A stretch of DNA of 64,000 bases from Neurospora tetraspora (lineage: Eukaryota > Ascomycota > Sordariomycetes > Sordariales > Sordariaceae), in NCBI RefSeq assembly GCF_033439725.1, contig NW_026944388.1:1736001-1800000 (forward strand), in the 5' to 3' direction. Under the pieces are notes generated by a model. The model searched no databases, was not told the DNA's origin, and was given only the letters and a program-made list of their open reading frames with translations. Numbering within the stretch: the first letter of the stretch is position 1; every line of letters starts with the position of its first letter. A program made the translations under genes and the position numbers. Positions 21,169 to 33,640 of the stretch are shown one piece after another.

Positions 21169-22147
21169 CTATATGTACCCATCGTGACACTTCCTCATAT
21201 GTTTCTGCAAGTTGTCCAACCGATTGTACTCTTTTCCACACCCCGGAAATTGACATGGGTACATCGTCACATCTTCGGAATGTGTCTTCATGTGCCGGAC
21301 CAGGTCACTTTTGTTGGTGAAAGCCCGTGTGCAGCCCGCAATCATTGCGTTGCTGCTGTTGCTGTTGCTGCCGATGTGGCCTTCGAGAGCCGGACTACAA
21401 GAGTCTTGCCCGAACTTTTGGCAGCCATGTCAGAGGGGACAGCACCGCCAGCACGCATAGCGGGCGCGGGGAGCGGAGGGAAGTTCGTGCCGCTCGGCGA
21501 TGGTGGTGATGGTGGTGTTGAGGCTGGCGCCTCTTGGCTGTCCCTTGCGGGCATCGTCACTACGTTCGGCGATGGCGCCCTTGAAGTGTTCCGGTGGCTG
21601 GGTCGAAGAGTATATCGGCGATCTTCGGCTTCTTCGGCCGGCTTATACCCGCGTCGTACGCCTCAATCAGCGACTTTTGAAAGTTGCTCTGAGCCTGCTT
21701 AGTTCATTCAAGTCGTCAGGCTCGTCATCCTCTTGGGCGAGGTGTGCATTGCTCAAGTCATCATCCTCAGACTGATCACGAGAACGTGAGTTCTTCTTGC
21801 TCTTGCCCAGAGACTGCACCTGTAAAAAATTAATAATTGAAAGACACGATGTAACGGGGTTTATGACTTACTGTGTTCGTTTGTCGATACCCGCGGTACC
21901 TGTCTGGGTGCCCGGTTTACCCGTCTGAGACTGTCTACCAGGTTGGGTTAATAAGATCGCTTTCTAGGAAAGCTTTGGTGGCCATATCAACACCATGTTG
22001 GTACAGCCCAGTATAACTAGTTGTCCGTACCAAGGATCGGTGGTGATGGGCGTATGAGTATGTGGTATGGCGCTGGTGAAGAAATCGCCAATTCCATATC
22101 CTTTTGGGCAAGATCAAGAGCTGCAGAGCGTCCCAACTTTCCGTCAA
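21169..22147 (-). pseudogene. C2H2 zinc-finger gene, probably degraded (3' part)
   Basis: A frame too short for a 60-codon cutoff (21345-21169) encodes two good fingers: GCTRAFTNKSDLVRHMKTH, then CQFPGCGKEYNRLDNLQKHM with RKCH, and a stop. Finger 1 lacks its first Cys in this frame because the upstream Ser/Asn repeat is out of phase. Upstream on the same strand is an acidic exon-like stretch (VQSLGKSKKNSRSRDQSEDD, ...EDDEPDDLNELSRLRATFKS, about 21690-21820). It follows a convincing intron (donor GTAAGT near 21871, acceptor TTTTTTACAG near 21821). Other pieces (MTMPARDSQEAP..., 21560-21342) lie in a third frame. The ordering suggests one C2H2 transcription-factor gene reading leftward with frame breaks. 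Confidence 0.45.
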
Positions 22148-23273
22148 TCCGGAAACTCACACCGGCACTCATCATGAGCGGCTCTCTTCGTACACGCCCA
22201 TGCGCACATAGAAGGAGCTGTAGCGGTTGTCTTCCTACTTCAGCGTCTTGTTAAACGGCGACAGCATGATTTTCCCATTGCTGCAAGCCATAGCTCGCGA
22301 AGTGTCCGGCATGAGCCATAATACGGTCAGCAAGTCAACTGCTATACGCCAGTGTTCGTTGCAAAAGCTGGTGAAAAAGGCCGTGCTAGCGAAATTACTC
22401 AACCGAATCTGAAGTATCTGACTAGTGGCGAGGACTTGAACCTGTCTGAGGAGGGGATTTTCAGAGAAGATGGTCATCGCCTCTGGTCTCTAGATTTTCA
22501 CCCAAGCGCTAGCTTACAGTTCAATATCGAGAATCCCACATGATGCTCCGGTCAGCAGGAGTTCCCTTGAAACGCAACGTAGCTGGATCCTTTGTCACTG
22601 GCAGAGCCGATGGCAGAAACGAGGAAAGACGAACTCGAACTATTTGCGTCGCTGTCTGAGGTGCCTCGGACTGAAGGGAGCTCACTGAGCAAGTCACCTG
22701 TGAAAATTATTGATGTAAAGTTTGTGGTTCGGAAAGCACACGTAGCTGAAGTGTTGCCGAGTTCCGGGGCTGCAAGTTTCGTGTGCCTTTACGCCTGGTC
22801 TAATATTGGACAGGGTGCCACTTCGACATTTCTCATCAGAGACCCTATCAAAAAGACAGTTTTCCGTACACATAGCCGTGAGCGCCCTTGCCTTAAGCGT
22901 GATTGTAACGGGAGAGACATCGTCTGTTCGTGGTCATGATACAGAACCAGTAAAGACTTGATGGGCTAAGGAGGACAGCGTTTCTGATGATGGCCCTGCA
23001 CTCGGTACCGGCAAGTATTAGCGGTCTCATTGGCGATTCCCGCTGATAATGGCGGAGACCACCCAGTTTAGTACTCGTGTCAGTACAGCACCCAGGCGGC
23101 GTGAAGATGGTGAGGTCGCAACCGTATGACGTTGGGTCGATCGGCGAAAGAAGCTGTTGACGATGGGCCGCCGATTTTTCCACCAAAGACATGAGGCCCT
23201 TCAGCGATTGAAACTCCTCATGATTCATGCCATCTGGGATTGTGTCCCCTGGCCTCAGAGGTGATCCTCTCAT
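22148..23273 (-). other. Gene-like minus-strand fragments, unassigned
   Basis: Short minus frames have coding-like composition: EHWRIAVDLLTVLWLMPDTS (22235-22477) and MRGSPLRPGDTIPDGMNHEE with YGCDLTIFTPPGCC (22893-23273). They may be the 5' exons of the zinc-finger gene to the left, or another relic. No domain was recognised and no consistent splice chain was found. Confidence 0.25.
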
Positions 23274-24308
23274 TGCATCCGGGTTGGGGCTAGGTAGCTG
23301 GGCCGTTCGCTGGGCCAGGGCTACAGTTATCCTTCATTGTTCTCCACTCATCATGTGTGGTCATCTCTTTCCAAGTGAGGATGCGTCTTTGATATGCCTT
23401 TTCGTAAGCAGGTTGTTTACATCCGCAAACAGATGAGGTTATTCAGACTCCGTTGTTAGCGAAGAGGTTTGTCTTGGCGGACGTTGTTTGGTTCTACTCT
23501 CGATCAGCCAATCAAGTCAGCGACCAGGGGCAGGAGTGGGTCGTACGGAACACTCACTTGTAGCCTTCAGCCTCATCGCGTATGTGACTGCGCGCCCATT
23601 CATCCAACCATTGAATCCTATCGGTGATAGATGACCAGCCTGTTGTGGTTTCCATTCAAAAGGTGTTAAGCAGACCGGTGCTCGCATCATCAATTGGTGA
23701 CGATACTGAAACCTGGAATTCGCAGAGAGAAGGTCAAGGTTTGGAGAGTCTACCCGTACCGTCCCGGCAGGCAAATGTCATAGGCTAGCCTGCCGCGACA
23801 GCACGGTGTGGGTTTCTGCGCCGGGACCTGGACGCATCTGATTGACGACCAGCGGGATCCGGTTCTCGACACAACGCGACGTGCACCTCTTCCTCCCATC
23901 TCAGCTTCCCATCAACCATTTTCCATAACGAACATCCCGACACATCGACTACGGGTATTTCCAGAACTACGAGCCCAGAACACACGCCATCCCCCGCGTC
24001 CACACAATCGCGTAGCTGCAAAACTGTTGCTCCCTTCCCTTTTTCTCTTCCGCCTTCTTTCTCCAATTTGTCGCCTGCACAGGAGCGCAATGCACCCCTC
24101 CTAAACTATCGCCAACAGTCACCATACTTCGAGCATACCATTACACCTACGACTCTACCCACCCAAGACCCAAGACTACCGATTGCCGAACCCGGACACG
24201 AATGCGAACGAGAACACATCTTCGACTCGCTATCCTCCTTCGCGCCTCCGTCCGTCTATAATATCCCCAAGCTGCGCGGCTCCAACAAGTTCTCACCAGT
24301 CATCCACA
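23274..24308. other. Upstream region and 5' leader of ctr9
   Basis: No gene recognised. From about 23880 the sequence becomes C/T/A-rich, like a 5' leader. An in-frame ATG at 24183 would add 42 disordered residues; the ATG at 24309 has the better context. Confidence 0.4.
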
Positions 24309-27300
24309 ATGGCCTCAGCTGCCCTCAATGGCGCTGCCGCCAACGGCCGTGGCGTCTCCCCTGCCTCATCCGTGGGAGGCTCCAATGGCTTTCCCAAGAG
24401 CAAGCGCTTCACCGACATCCCCTCTACCATCGACATTCCCGTCCAAGACCAAGATGACGAAGCTGTCGAGATCGACCTCGAGGTCCTCGCCGATGACCCG
24501 ACCGAGCTCTGCACCCTTTTCGAAATGGAAGGCGCCGCCCGGACATATTGGATGACAGTGTCCCTTGCCTACGCAAAACAGAAAAAGATCGACTTCGCCA
24601 TCGAGATGCTCATCAAAGGAGCCAACGCCATGCAAGCCAACAACCCCAGAGAGAAGCTCAGCATTGTCACCGCCCTCTGCTGGATGTATTTGTGGAAAAG
24701 CAGGGAAGCTCCCAGGGTAGCCCCCGAGGGCGCCCTTGTTTCCGAAGCAAAGACCAAGGAATACTACCTCCAGCTCGCTACCCAGAGCCTCAACGAAGCT
24801 TCACGCATCAACCCAGCTTTCCCTCCACTCTTCCTGGCCCGTGGTGTCCTCCAGCTCCTGAGGGCGTCCCTCCAGCCACCATCGAAGGCTCCCGGAGCAG
24901 TCGACCCCGAAAAGACCGAGACCCTGCGCGCCGCCCTTAAATCTTTCGACGACGCCCTCCGGGTTTCCAGCGGCAAGAACATGCTTGCCGTCATTGGCAA
25001 GGCCCGCGCCCTCTTTTCGCTTGGCAGGTATGCCGACGCCTTGGCTGCCTATCAGGACGCCCTTGCCAGAGCCCCAGATCTCGTCGACCCCGACCCGCGA
25101 ATTGGCATTGGCTGCTGTTTCTGGCAATTAGGATACAAGGATGACGCCAGGATCGCCTGGGAGCGAGCTCTCGAGATCAACGCCGAGTCCAAGGTCGGCA
25201 ACATCCTCCTGGGTCTCTACTACCTCGACGCGAGCGGACACGTGCCCATCAACAGCCCGGAATTCATCAAGCTGTATAAGAAGGCTATGACCGAGTACAC
25301 ACAGAAGTCCTACAAGCTTGACAAAGATCTTCCCCTCACATGCGCCACATTTGCCAGCTATTTCCTTTCGCGGAAGCAGTTCGATCATGTGGAAGCTCTT
25401 GCCCACAAGGCCATCCAGTTTACTGATGTCAACGCTATTGCGAGCGATGGCTGGTACCTGCTCGCCCGCAAAGAACATTACGCCAATAACCTCGAGCGTG
25501 CCGCCGATTACTACCGCCGTGCGGATGATGCCCGAGGTGGCACTGAGCGCGGCTACCTGCCGGCCAAGTTTGGTGCGGCGCAGCTGTCCGTCATCAAGAA
25601 CGACCTGGGTGAGGCCAAACTTCGCCTCGAGAAGATGATTCAGCAGTCTAAGAACTACGAAGCCATGATTCTGCTCGGCAACTTGTATGCCGAGGAGGTT
25701 TTCGCCAACCAGTTTGCTCCGGTCAAGGAGGATAAGTCCGCCGAGGCAAAGAAGGCCATCAGCCTGCTGGAGAGCGTCCGGACGGCGTGGAAGGATCCTA
25801 AGAAAAGCCTCGCGCCAGATGCCGCTGTGCTTCTCAACCTAGCCCGTCTCTACGAGACCGAGAACCCTGACAAGGCCCTCCAGTGCCTTCAGCAAGTCGA
25901 GCAGCTAGAGCTTGACCAGGTTTCCCAATCAGAGCGCCCGGATGAAGTTGAGGGTGAAGCCGCGATTAAGGCTGCGCTCCGGAGGTTCCTCCCGCCGCAG
26001 CTGCTGAACAACATCGGCTGCTTCTACTACCAGGAAGAAAAGCACGAGCTTGCGAGCGAACTATTTGAGGCTGCTCTCAGCTCCTGCATGAGAATTGGCG
26101 ACAAGAACGACGACACTGACACCGACGCCTTGGTCACCACCATCAGCTTCAATCTTGGCCGTAGTTACGAGGCTCGTGGCATGTCTGAGAAGGCTGTTGA
26201 GGTGTATGAGGGCTTGCTGAAACGCCACGATGACTACACAGATGCCCGCACCAGGTTGGCCTACATCAAGCTTCGGAATAACCCTGGCACCAAGGAGGGC
26301 CCGGATGCAGTGGCCAAGTTGTACCAGGAGCACTCATCCGACCTTGAGGTGCGTGCTTTGTATGGCTGGTTTCTCGGCAAGCTTAGCTCCAGGAAGCGAC
26401 CCAACAACATCGCCGAGGACCCAGAGCAACGCCATTACAAGCACACCCTGCAGAACTATGATAAGCATGACCGTTATGCTCTCGTTGGTATGGGCAATCT
26501 GCACCTTATTTCTGCTAGGGAGATGCGTCGCGAGACGGAGGCAGATAGGCAGAAGCGGAGTGCCGCCTACAGCCGTGCTGTTGAGTTCTTCGACAAGGCG
26601 CTCCAGTTGGATCCCAAGAATGCATATGCGGCTCAGGGAATCGCTATTGCACTTGTAGAGGACAAGAAGGACTACAAGGGGGCATTGCAGATCTTCATCA
26701 AGGTTCGCGAAACCATCAAGGACGTCCATGTATTTGTCAACTTGGGCCACATTTACGCCGAGTTGAAGCAGTTCACCAAGGCTATCGAAAGCTACGAGAT
26801 CGCGCTCGGCAAGGAGGGCAAGGCAAAGGATGCCAACATTCTCTCATGCCTTGGCCGTACGTGGCTGAACAAGGGCCGCGCTGAGCGTAACTTGGACGCT
26901 TACAAGACAGCATTGGAGTATGCGCAGAAGGTACGTTGATTCGAACACCCAAGTTGAACGCAGTGACTAACGCCTTTCTCAGACCCTAGAAGTTGCCCCT
27001 GAACAGGTACACTTCAAGTTCAATGTCGCTTTTGTGCAGATCCAACTCGCCTCTTTCATCAACGGTTTGCCTGAACATCAGCGTACTTCCACCCAACTCG
27101 AGGAAGCTGCCTCCGGTCTCGAGTCCGCTATTACCGCCCTCGACGAGATCGCCGCCTCGGACCACCCACCTTATCCCAAGCACGATATCGAGCAGCGTGC
27201 CAACATGGCTCGCAACACTCAGCGTAAACAGCTCGAGCGTGCCCTCGCCTCCCAGCGGGACTACGAGTCGAAGAACAAGGAGAAGCTCCAGCTTGCACTC

Positions 27301-28200
27301 GAGCAGAGACAAGCAGCTCTCAAGAAGAAGGAGGAAGAGATCCGCAGGAAGGAGGAAGAGGAGCGCGAGCGCCAAGAGAAGATCAAGCGCGAGAGAGAGG
27401 AGATCGCCGCCCGCGACCGCAAGCTAGCGGAGCAGAGAGTCGAGGAAGACCGACAGCGTAGGGAGGCCGAGATGACCACCGACAGCGAGACCGGCGAGAA
27501 GATCAAGAGACAAAAGATCAAGAAGGCCAGCAGCACGCCTGCCAAGCGCGAGAGAGGTGGCGAGGAGCGGGAGCGGAAGGGCCGTGCTCAGAGGAAGAAG
27601 AAGACGAGCCGGAGGGACCGAGACGACGACGATAGTGACGGCTCGGGCTCGGATGCCGAAGAGGGCGGCAGGAAGAGCAGGCCACCCAAGAAGAAGCAGA
27701 GGCTTACCAGCAGGAAGACTGAGCCTACTGGCAAGTACAAGAGTGCCGAAATCGTGGTCGACAGCGACGAGAGCGACGAGCCTGGCATGGAGATGGATGC
27801 TCTCGAGAGGGCTGAAAGGGCCCTGGAGAAGAAGCAGAAACGCAGCCACTCGCCCCGTAGTGGAGGGGAGTACGATGATGACGAGGATGAGCAGTCAAGG
27901 AGGGGCAGGAGCCGGTCAGAGGAGAGTGCTGATCGGATGGACGTTGATGATTCCAGGGTCGATGCTGGTGGTGACGATGAAGAGGACGAGGCCACTGTCT
28001 CAGCAAGACGCCAGAACAAGCGATCGAGAAGAGGCAGGATTCTGGACGATGATGACGATGAGGATGAGGATGAGGGTGGAGCGGCGGCGGAGGCAGATGC
28101 GGAAGAAGGTGGTGACAAGGAAGAAGCGAAGGAGGCGGCTGGCTCGCCTGCTGCTTCTCCGGCCAAGGCTGATGCTTCCATGGCTGATGATGAAGAATAA
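24309..28200 (+). CDS. ctr9: Ctr9, TPR scaffold subunit of the Paf1 complex
   Basis: Nuclear RNA polymerase II elongation factor. Ctr9 holds Paf1/Cdc73/Rtf1/Leo1 together and supports H2B ubiquitylation and H3K4/K36 methylation. Exon 1 (24309-26930) and exon 2 (26983-28200), split by a 52-bp intron (AAG|GTACGT; TTCTCAG), give 1279 residues. The start at 24309 is chosen for its CACAATGGCC context. After a disordered N-terminus come EIDLEVLADDPTEL and WMTVSLAYAKQKKIDFAIEM, then about 15-20 tetratricopeptide units to about residue 900 (e.g. GKARALFSLGRYADALAAYQ, NLGHIYAELKQFTKAIESYE). Residues 950-1037 form a long Glu/Lys/Arg coiled coil (KKKEEEIRRKEEEERERQEK). The remaining 240 residues alternate basic and acidic runs (KKKTSRRDRDDDDSDGSGSD; DDDDEDEDEGG), typical of Ctr9 C-termini. 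Length matches filamentous-fungal homologues. No anomaly seen. Confidence 0.96.
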
Positions 28201-28945
28201 AAGGTCGAGCGGGCTGTAGTAGTGTGAACAAAATTTTGAGAATGCTTAAAGGGAGTTTATGGGAGAAGAGCTGTTCCACGTTTACTTGCATTATGGCACC
28301 GCTGGTGTTGATTTGTATATTTTAGAGGTAGTAAAATGGTCATGGACAATGGCGTAATAAGTTTCTTGAATTTTGCCGGTTGTTCGTCAAAGTCCCATTA
28401 TGTCTTGTTGCCTTCACTGTCGTCATCAGTGTCTCGTAAGATGTTCACAGGCCCAAGGTCAACGGAGGTTCGAATGATCAGATGGGAACATGAAGGTCAC
28501 AGAGGCGGGTTTTAAAAGGGAATCAAGCAATACATGAACAAAGGTGCTGGTTTGTCAAGGAGCCGGTTTCCCCTTTCTCCTTTCTGCTATGCTAGGTGGT
28601 CGTGTCTTCGACATTGAGCTCATGTCGGAAACTCGATCGCAAATAATTCTCTGGGCCTAAACAACTCTACGTTTCTGCCACATGAAGTTTGCTTTTAATT
28701 TTTCGTTCATTATCGTTAATACACATTTGACTTCTCAATACCGGCACACTTGAAACCCCTGGACAATCAATCAATCAGTCAGGAAAATGAAGCTGTAAAG
28801 TGAAGTACCTCAAAAAAAAAAAAAGCCGTGTATGTCGTCAGTCAGTCAGTTTCAATAAGGAAAAAAAGAAGAGAGGAAGAAGTCGAGAGATACGTTGCAC
28901 TCAATCGACGAAGATTACGAATGGTAACTGAGGTGACAAAAAGCG
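28201..28945. other. 3' flank of ctr9, no gene seen
   Basis: T/A-richer sequence suitable for a 3' UTR and terminator; no domain-bearing frame. An A12-type run occurs near 28812. Confidence 0.4.
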
Positions 28946-28950
28946 AAAAA
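28946..28950 (-). terminator. Pol III T5 terminator of tRNA-Glu
   Basis: A run of five A on the plus strand (T5 on the gene strand) lies six bases past the tRNA 3' end, as expected for RNA polymerase III termination. Confidence 0.8.
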
Positions 28951-28955
28951 GGTAA

Positions 28956-29027
28956 CTCCGGTACGGGGAATCGAACCCCGAGCTTCGCGGTGAAAACGCG
29001 ATATGTTAACCGTTACACTATACCGGA
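28956..29027 (-). tRNA. tRNA-Glu (anticodon UUC)
   Basis: The reverse strand folds as a full 72-nt cloverleaf without an intron. The acceptor stem pairs TCCGGTA with TACCGGA and is followed by discriminator G. The A box is TAGTGTAACGGTTAAC. The anticodon stem-loop CGCGTTTTCACCGCG has TTC at the anticodon, with 5-bp stems. The T arm CGGGGTTCGATTCCCCG carries the B box. It reads GAA codons. CCA is not encoded, as usual in eukaryotes. Confidence 0.97.
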
Positions 29028-31751
29028 TCTTATTGTTATTTTAAGCTTGCACTTTAGCTCATATTTGGGCGTGACCTTTGCCCCACTCTTCCGCGTTAAA
29101 TGCTTTGTCTGTTATGCGCCCAAAACATTTTCCGGCTTCTGTACAAGAAATACCCAATATGCACGCACTGGGCGGCTCTCAGCGACTTCTATTTTGTCGA
29201 GGACTGTCTTGGCAAACAAAGTCCGTACACCATGTTGAAAGGGATTACCGAAGAAACTCGGGAAACTCAGAAACGAGCTTCCCCCACAAATTACTCTTTC
29301 AAGCGCCGATATGTCAGCAGTCCTGTCTGGTGCAAGTCCGACGAGACGCACGCAGGTTATAGTGCTGGGCAATGTTTGGGCCTTTTCACTAACAACGCGG
29401 CACTGTCCGCGACCTGATGTACGTTGAGCCCAACTTGCGACGACCAGCCTTAAACAAGGCTCACTTCCTCCCATTCCTGACGATTCCCGGCCATTCGAAA
29501 CATGCCATCAAGTATGAAAGTTACGAAACCGCACCTTTCCTTCTATTTCTTACCTTAGAATTATCGACCGCTGCCACGCGAATCTGTCACCGGCGGCCAT
29601 CATGCAGCAAACGGTCTTCTTCCTCCTTCGTAGCAGCATCAACCTATTGGGGCGTGGCAAAGTAGAGGTTTGTGTGTACCAAAAGTCCGTCAATACTGTC
29701 AATGGCAGGGCCGTCTAGCGCATTGCGGCTTTCGTTGCCATCTTCTGGTCATGGGCATGACCGAGTGTCAGTCGACAACCTCCGTGACCTACCACGGTGA
29801 CAACGAACTACCTCTACTGTGTACGTTTGGAGCGAAATTCAAGGGACGACATCACCCGTTTGAAGTGATGGAATACTGTGGTCGGGCGAAACTGGAACTC
29901 CGGGGGCCGGAACAATACACGACTTCTTCTACCGAGAACGAGATCCAACTAAGACAGACGGGCACTGGCGGGGTCATACAAGACATTTTTTTCTTCCCAG
30001 GCTTACTTTACATTATTGGGGGCTATTGGGACAGAAAATAAGAAGGCGACGGCGGCAGAATTGGCGGTGTGCTCAAGGAAGGAAGGTTTCGCCGCCGTGA
30101 GTTCCCGACCATCAGCGTTTTTACCACGAGGATCCCAGTTTGTGATTCTCTTCTTTGTCTGACGAGAAGCGGCGCAGACAGAAAAGAAGGCAAATGGTTG
30201 TTGTTGCACCAGAGAAGCCTATCATCGTGGGGCGTGGGCGTGGACGTGTGTCCATGATGAAGCAGCAGCCAGCTGATCTGCGTAAGAATGCCGGGACTGT
30301 CACTGCACGACCACCAAAACGGCATTGGGAACCAGGGCTACCAGGGTTATCACAAGGAAAGCTCATAGGATGGAGTCTTGGGTTTGGGTACCGCTTGCCT
30401 CAAACCTGTCCGAACACCGCGTGTGTGCGGATATCTTCTCCATAAACTGTCCGCAGGACCTTCCCAGAGACGTTCGGAGAGATCTAGAACTAATCCGCAA
30501 CTCCCGGCTCCGAGATCTCCGACACACTCCCCCGCGCACCTGATTGGCTCTAGACCCCTCTGTCGTCAAGCGAGACAAGCGTCATGCTTCTTTCCTTCCC
30601 TCAATCTCATCAACGCAGTACACGCCTCAAGTTTTTCGATTTGCTTGCGCGAGATCTTGCCACTCCATTCGTTGTGATACCCTGACGCAGCAGGACAGAA
30701 CAGTCCATAACAGGCCCCGTCCGCAGCTTCCAGATTCTCAAGGGCAAACATCCAAACACACCTATTCTTGGGGGGTTACGACACCAGAGACACACATCAC
30801 GGCACAACACGACACGACAATCTTGCTGCTGCTACTACTAGTGCTGCTGCTAATGCCGCTTCTGACTGACGCTGCTGTCACCCATCCGATCGTCTGGTGG
30901 CACAGATCTCCAACAAAGGTGTCTGTCTGTCCTTGTCCCGGCGCAGCGCATGCTCGTCTCGGCAACAAAAAGATGCTGGGATAATCCATTTTCGGCCATA
31001 TGCCAGTGAAACAAGCGGTTCCCGATTGACAGACCGCTTGTTCTGTCATCATGCTGGTGGTGGCAGCTACGGAGAGCAGCAGCAGCGCGGCGCGGGGAGA
31101 GGGACTCGGGTGTGTGTGGGAAAGAAAAGAACCACCGGGTCTCTGAACGTTACCTACCGCCCACAGGGAGACAGTGAGAGAGGTGGGAAAACACGACGGA
31201 GGGATGTGAATGAGTGAGTGACACTTCCCACGCGCGGATTGGCTTTTGTTGGCTTGGGTTGGGTTTCGGGGATCCATCTCTCGCTCTGTTCTGACCTCCA
31301 AATCCACCTCGGGCGGCGCTTGGAGGGAAACGCAAAAAACTGAGACATTGATCCATGCTGGAAGCCTTCCGTTGCTCGGGCTGCCCAGGCCGGGCTTGTC
31401 TTCCCTCTTTTCCCCTTCCTCGGTGTCTTTCTGGTCTTGTCTGTCTGAGGAATGAGGTACGTATGGGCTGGGCTGGGGTAGGTAAGCAACAAGATTCCCA
31501 TTCCATCAAACCCAAAATCATCCATCCATCCACTCAGTGGACATGGATGGCCAGCACAGGCCAGCATTTTTCATGTCTTGTTTCTTTTCCCCGCCTCTCT
31601 ATGCTTAATCACTACCTAGACAACTTGTGAGAAACAGGCAGGCAGGTGTCACAAGATACGTCTGTCCAAGATAACTGTCAGATTGTGCCGGCGAGGCAGC
31701 TGAGGCAGGGCAGGGCAGACAGACAGGCTTCTGACCGCAACTTGTCAGTCT

Positions 31752-31820
31752 GTCAAGTCAAGTCAAGTCAAGTCAAGTCAAGTCAAGTCAGATCAGGTCA
31801 AGTCAGATCAGGTCAGTCAG
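31752..31820 (+). repeat. (GTCAA)n pentanucleotide repeat
   Basis: Nearly eight perfect GTCAA units (31752-31790) are followed by degenerate units (GATCAG, GTCAA, GATCAG) to about 31820. Confidence 0.9.
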
Positions 31821-32544
31821 TTCTCAACTCTCACAAGATCCCAAATAATGACTGACAGAGAATTCCCGAGATTTGACTTGACTTTCCCTGTCCCTCTTGT
31901 CTTGAGTGTCAGCACGAGGGTTCTAGTATGGTAACCTGACCTGTACTGTACCGACATTACGAGAGGTAAATGCAGAGCAGGCGATGCACAAGGAGTGCCT
32001 CGACAAAAGTGCAGCTGCAAAGCCTGCAATTGTCAACACAACTGAGAACAGCAGGCCAGAAGCCGCTATTACGTAGAGGTAGGTACCTTGATGCTTAGCC
32101 ACAGCTCAGGTCTCCGTGTTATCCGTTCTTGGTGCTCGGTACTCTTTCCTCTCCTGTGTCTTTGTGCTTTTTTGCTGTTTGTGAGAGGGACCTGCCTAGG
32201 GATCTGTATCGGGCTGGTGGGGGCCGACAAATGGACAATGCATTTTTGTCGGCTGTCGCTATCTGCGAGATTCCGCAGTGATCGCTCTCTCAGTCACTCA
32301 CTCGTTCGTTCGCTCGCTCGGGTACTCGCAAAAACGGTCCGGTTCCTTGACCGCCTCTCTTGTTGGGTACTCAAAAGGCATCTGATTGTTGTCGTGCTGC
32401 GTTCCCTCAGGCTCTGCTGGCCTCTTGGCTTCGCACATTTTAATCTATTTTGTGTCTCGTATGCCTTTATCGTCCTGCATTTTCGGATCTGCTCTTGTGC
32501 TCCAGCCGCTGGCATGATGGGCAATTGTTGGCATACCGTGGATG

Positions 32545-32584
<40 letters not shown>
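32545..32584 (+). repeat. (GTCT)10 microsatellite
   Basis: Ten perfect GTCT units. Confidence 0.95.
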
Positions 32585-32586
<2 letters not shown>

Positions 32587-33640
32587 TTGTGTCAACGTAT
32601 ATGTGTGGTTGTGTGTGTTACCAACCAGCCAGCCAGATATGCAAATCTGACATGGGTACCCCTTTCTAGTACCAGCCTTTTGGAAGGAAAGTTAATGGCA
32701 AAGCAGGAGGGGGAGGAGGGGGAGGAGGAAAAGGCATGTTTATGTAGGGTATCATGCCGTAGCACGGGAACGGCATACCGACATATGTTGGCGAGTTGAC
32801 GATATCTGGTTGGATGAGGGGCAGGGGTTTGGATAGGCAGGAAGCATGGTTTGGTGAAGCCGAGGACGAGAACCAAAGAAGGCATGACGGGTCGAGGCTG
32901 GGGTGGCGGGGGGGTTCACCGACACGCGCTGGGAGCTCTGTGCCTGCCTTTCGAATATTGTATTTTTTCGTTTACCGATGGCGAAGTTCAACAAAAAGAC
33001 TGCAGACCACCGACAATCCGAGAGTTCGGCTACCATTGACACCCTTTAGGGAGTGGGGTGGTCGCGGGGAGAGAGCATAAGCCCAACGTGTGTTTAAAGC
33101 AAAGGTTACGCACCCAGAGCCCGCTCGCATACCTCTACGTGTTGCTTTCATCAAAGAAGCAACTGACAAAACCATAGGCCAAATGTCGGTGGTTGTCGGA
33201 ACTCGTCAGGGTGGGGACAGAGGTGCTTCAAAGCCGACACTTATGGGACGAATGAAGAAAAAGGGCTTGTTCGACGAGGAAAAAGGGACCAGCGACAGTG
33301 ACGGAGCACGCCACAGCATGAGGGGGAAAAGCGCGGGCATCGCCGGGTTACGGACCCGAAGATTCGAGTTGGGAAGCAAGAAAGGTACAACTCGTGTGCA
33401 TGTTGAAGGTTGGAAAGGAGATCGCCGAAGGAGGGCTTCGGGCCTGAGCTTCTTGGATTGGCTGAGAGGGGATGAAAACGATTGATGGCTCCAAGAGAGA
33501 GCCGCTCGGGACCAAAGAACGATAGCTATGATGGTGGGTTATGTTTCGGAATTCGGGAGCTTGAGCACACCCCTTTTTTTCCCCTCTTTCAAATGAGGCG
33601 TCCGAGGCAGTCGTGGTTTGCATGGCAGATACAGTAATAG

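Larger units (their letters stand above)
29028..33640. other. Gene-poor 4.6-kb interval with simple repeats
   Basis: All frames are under about 195 codons, without domains, and overlap each other on both strands. The frame at 32088-32669 is inflated by the tetranucleotide repeat. Patches of Ser/Thr/Pro-like and pyrimidine-rich sequence occur, but nothing supports a protein gene. It may hold unannotated non-coding transcripts. Confidence 0.4.

Noticed and set aside
27557-28219. 220-codon plus frame and 188-197-codon minus frames over the ctr9 tail
   Set aside because: Shadow frames of the highly repetitive Glu/Lys/Asp codons of ctr9 exon 2.
31752-31820. GTCAA repeat considered as a CRISPR-like or binding-site array
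   Set aside because: Units are directly abutting with no spacers, so it is a simple microsatellite.
32088-32669. 193-codon plus-strand frame with leader-like hydrophobic start
   Set aside because: Its length depends on the (GTCT)10 repeat, which is open in all three frames, and there is no domain or conserved-looking segment.
33090-33485. 131-codon plus-strand frame rich in Lys/Arg/Gly
   Set aside because: No homology recognised and composition matches neighbouring non-coding DNA; it stays only as a weak possibility.
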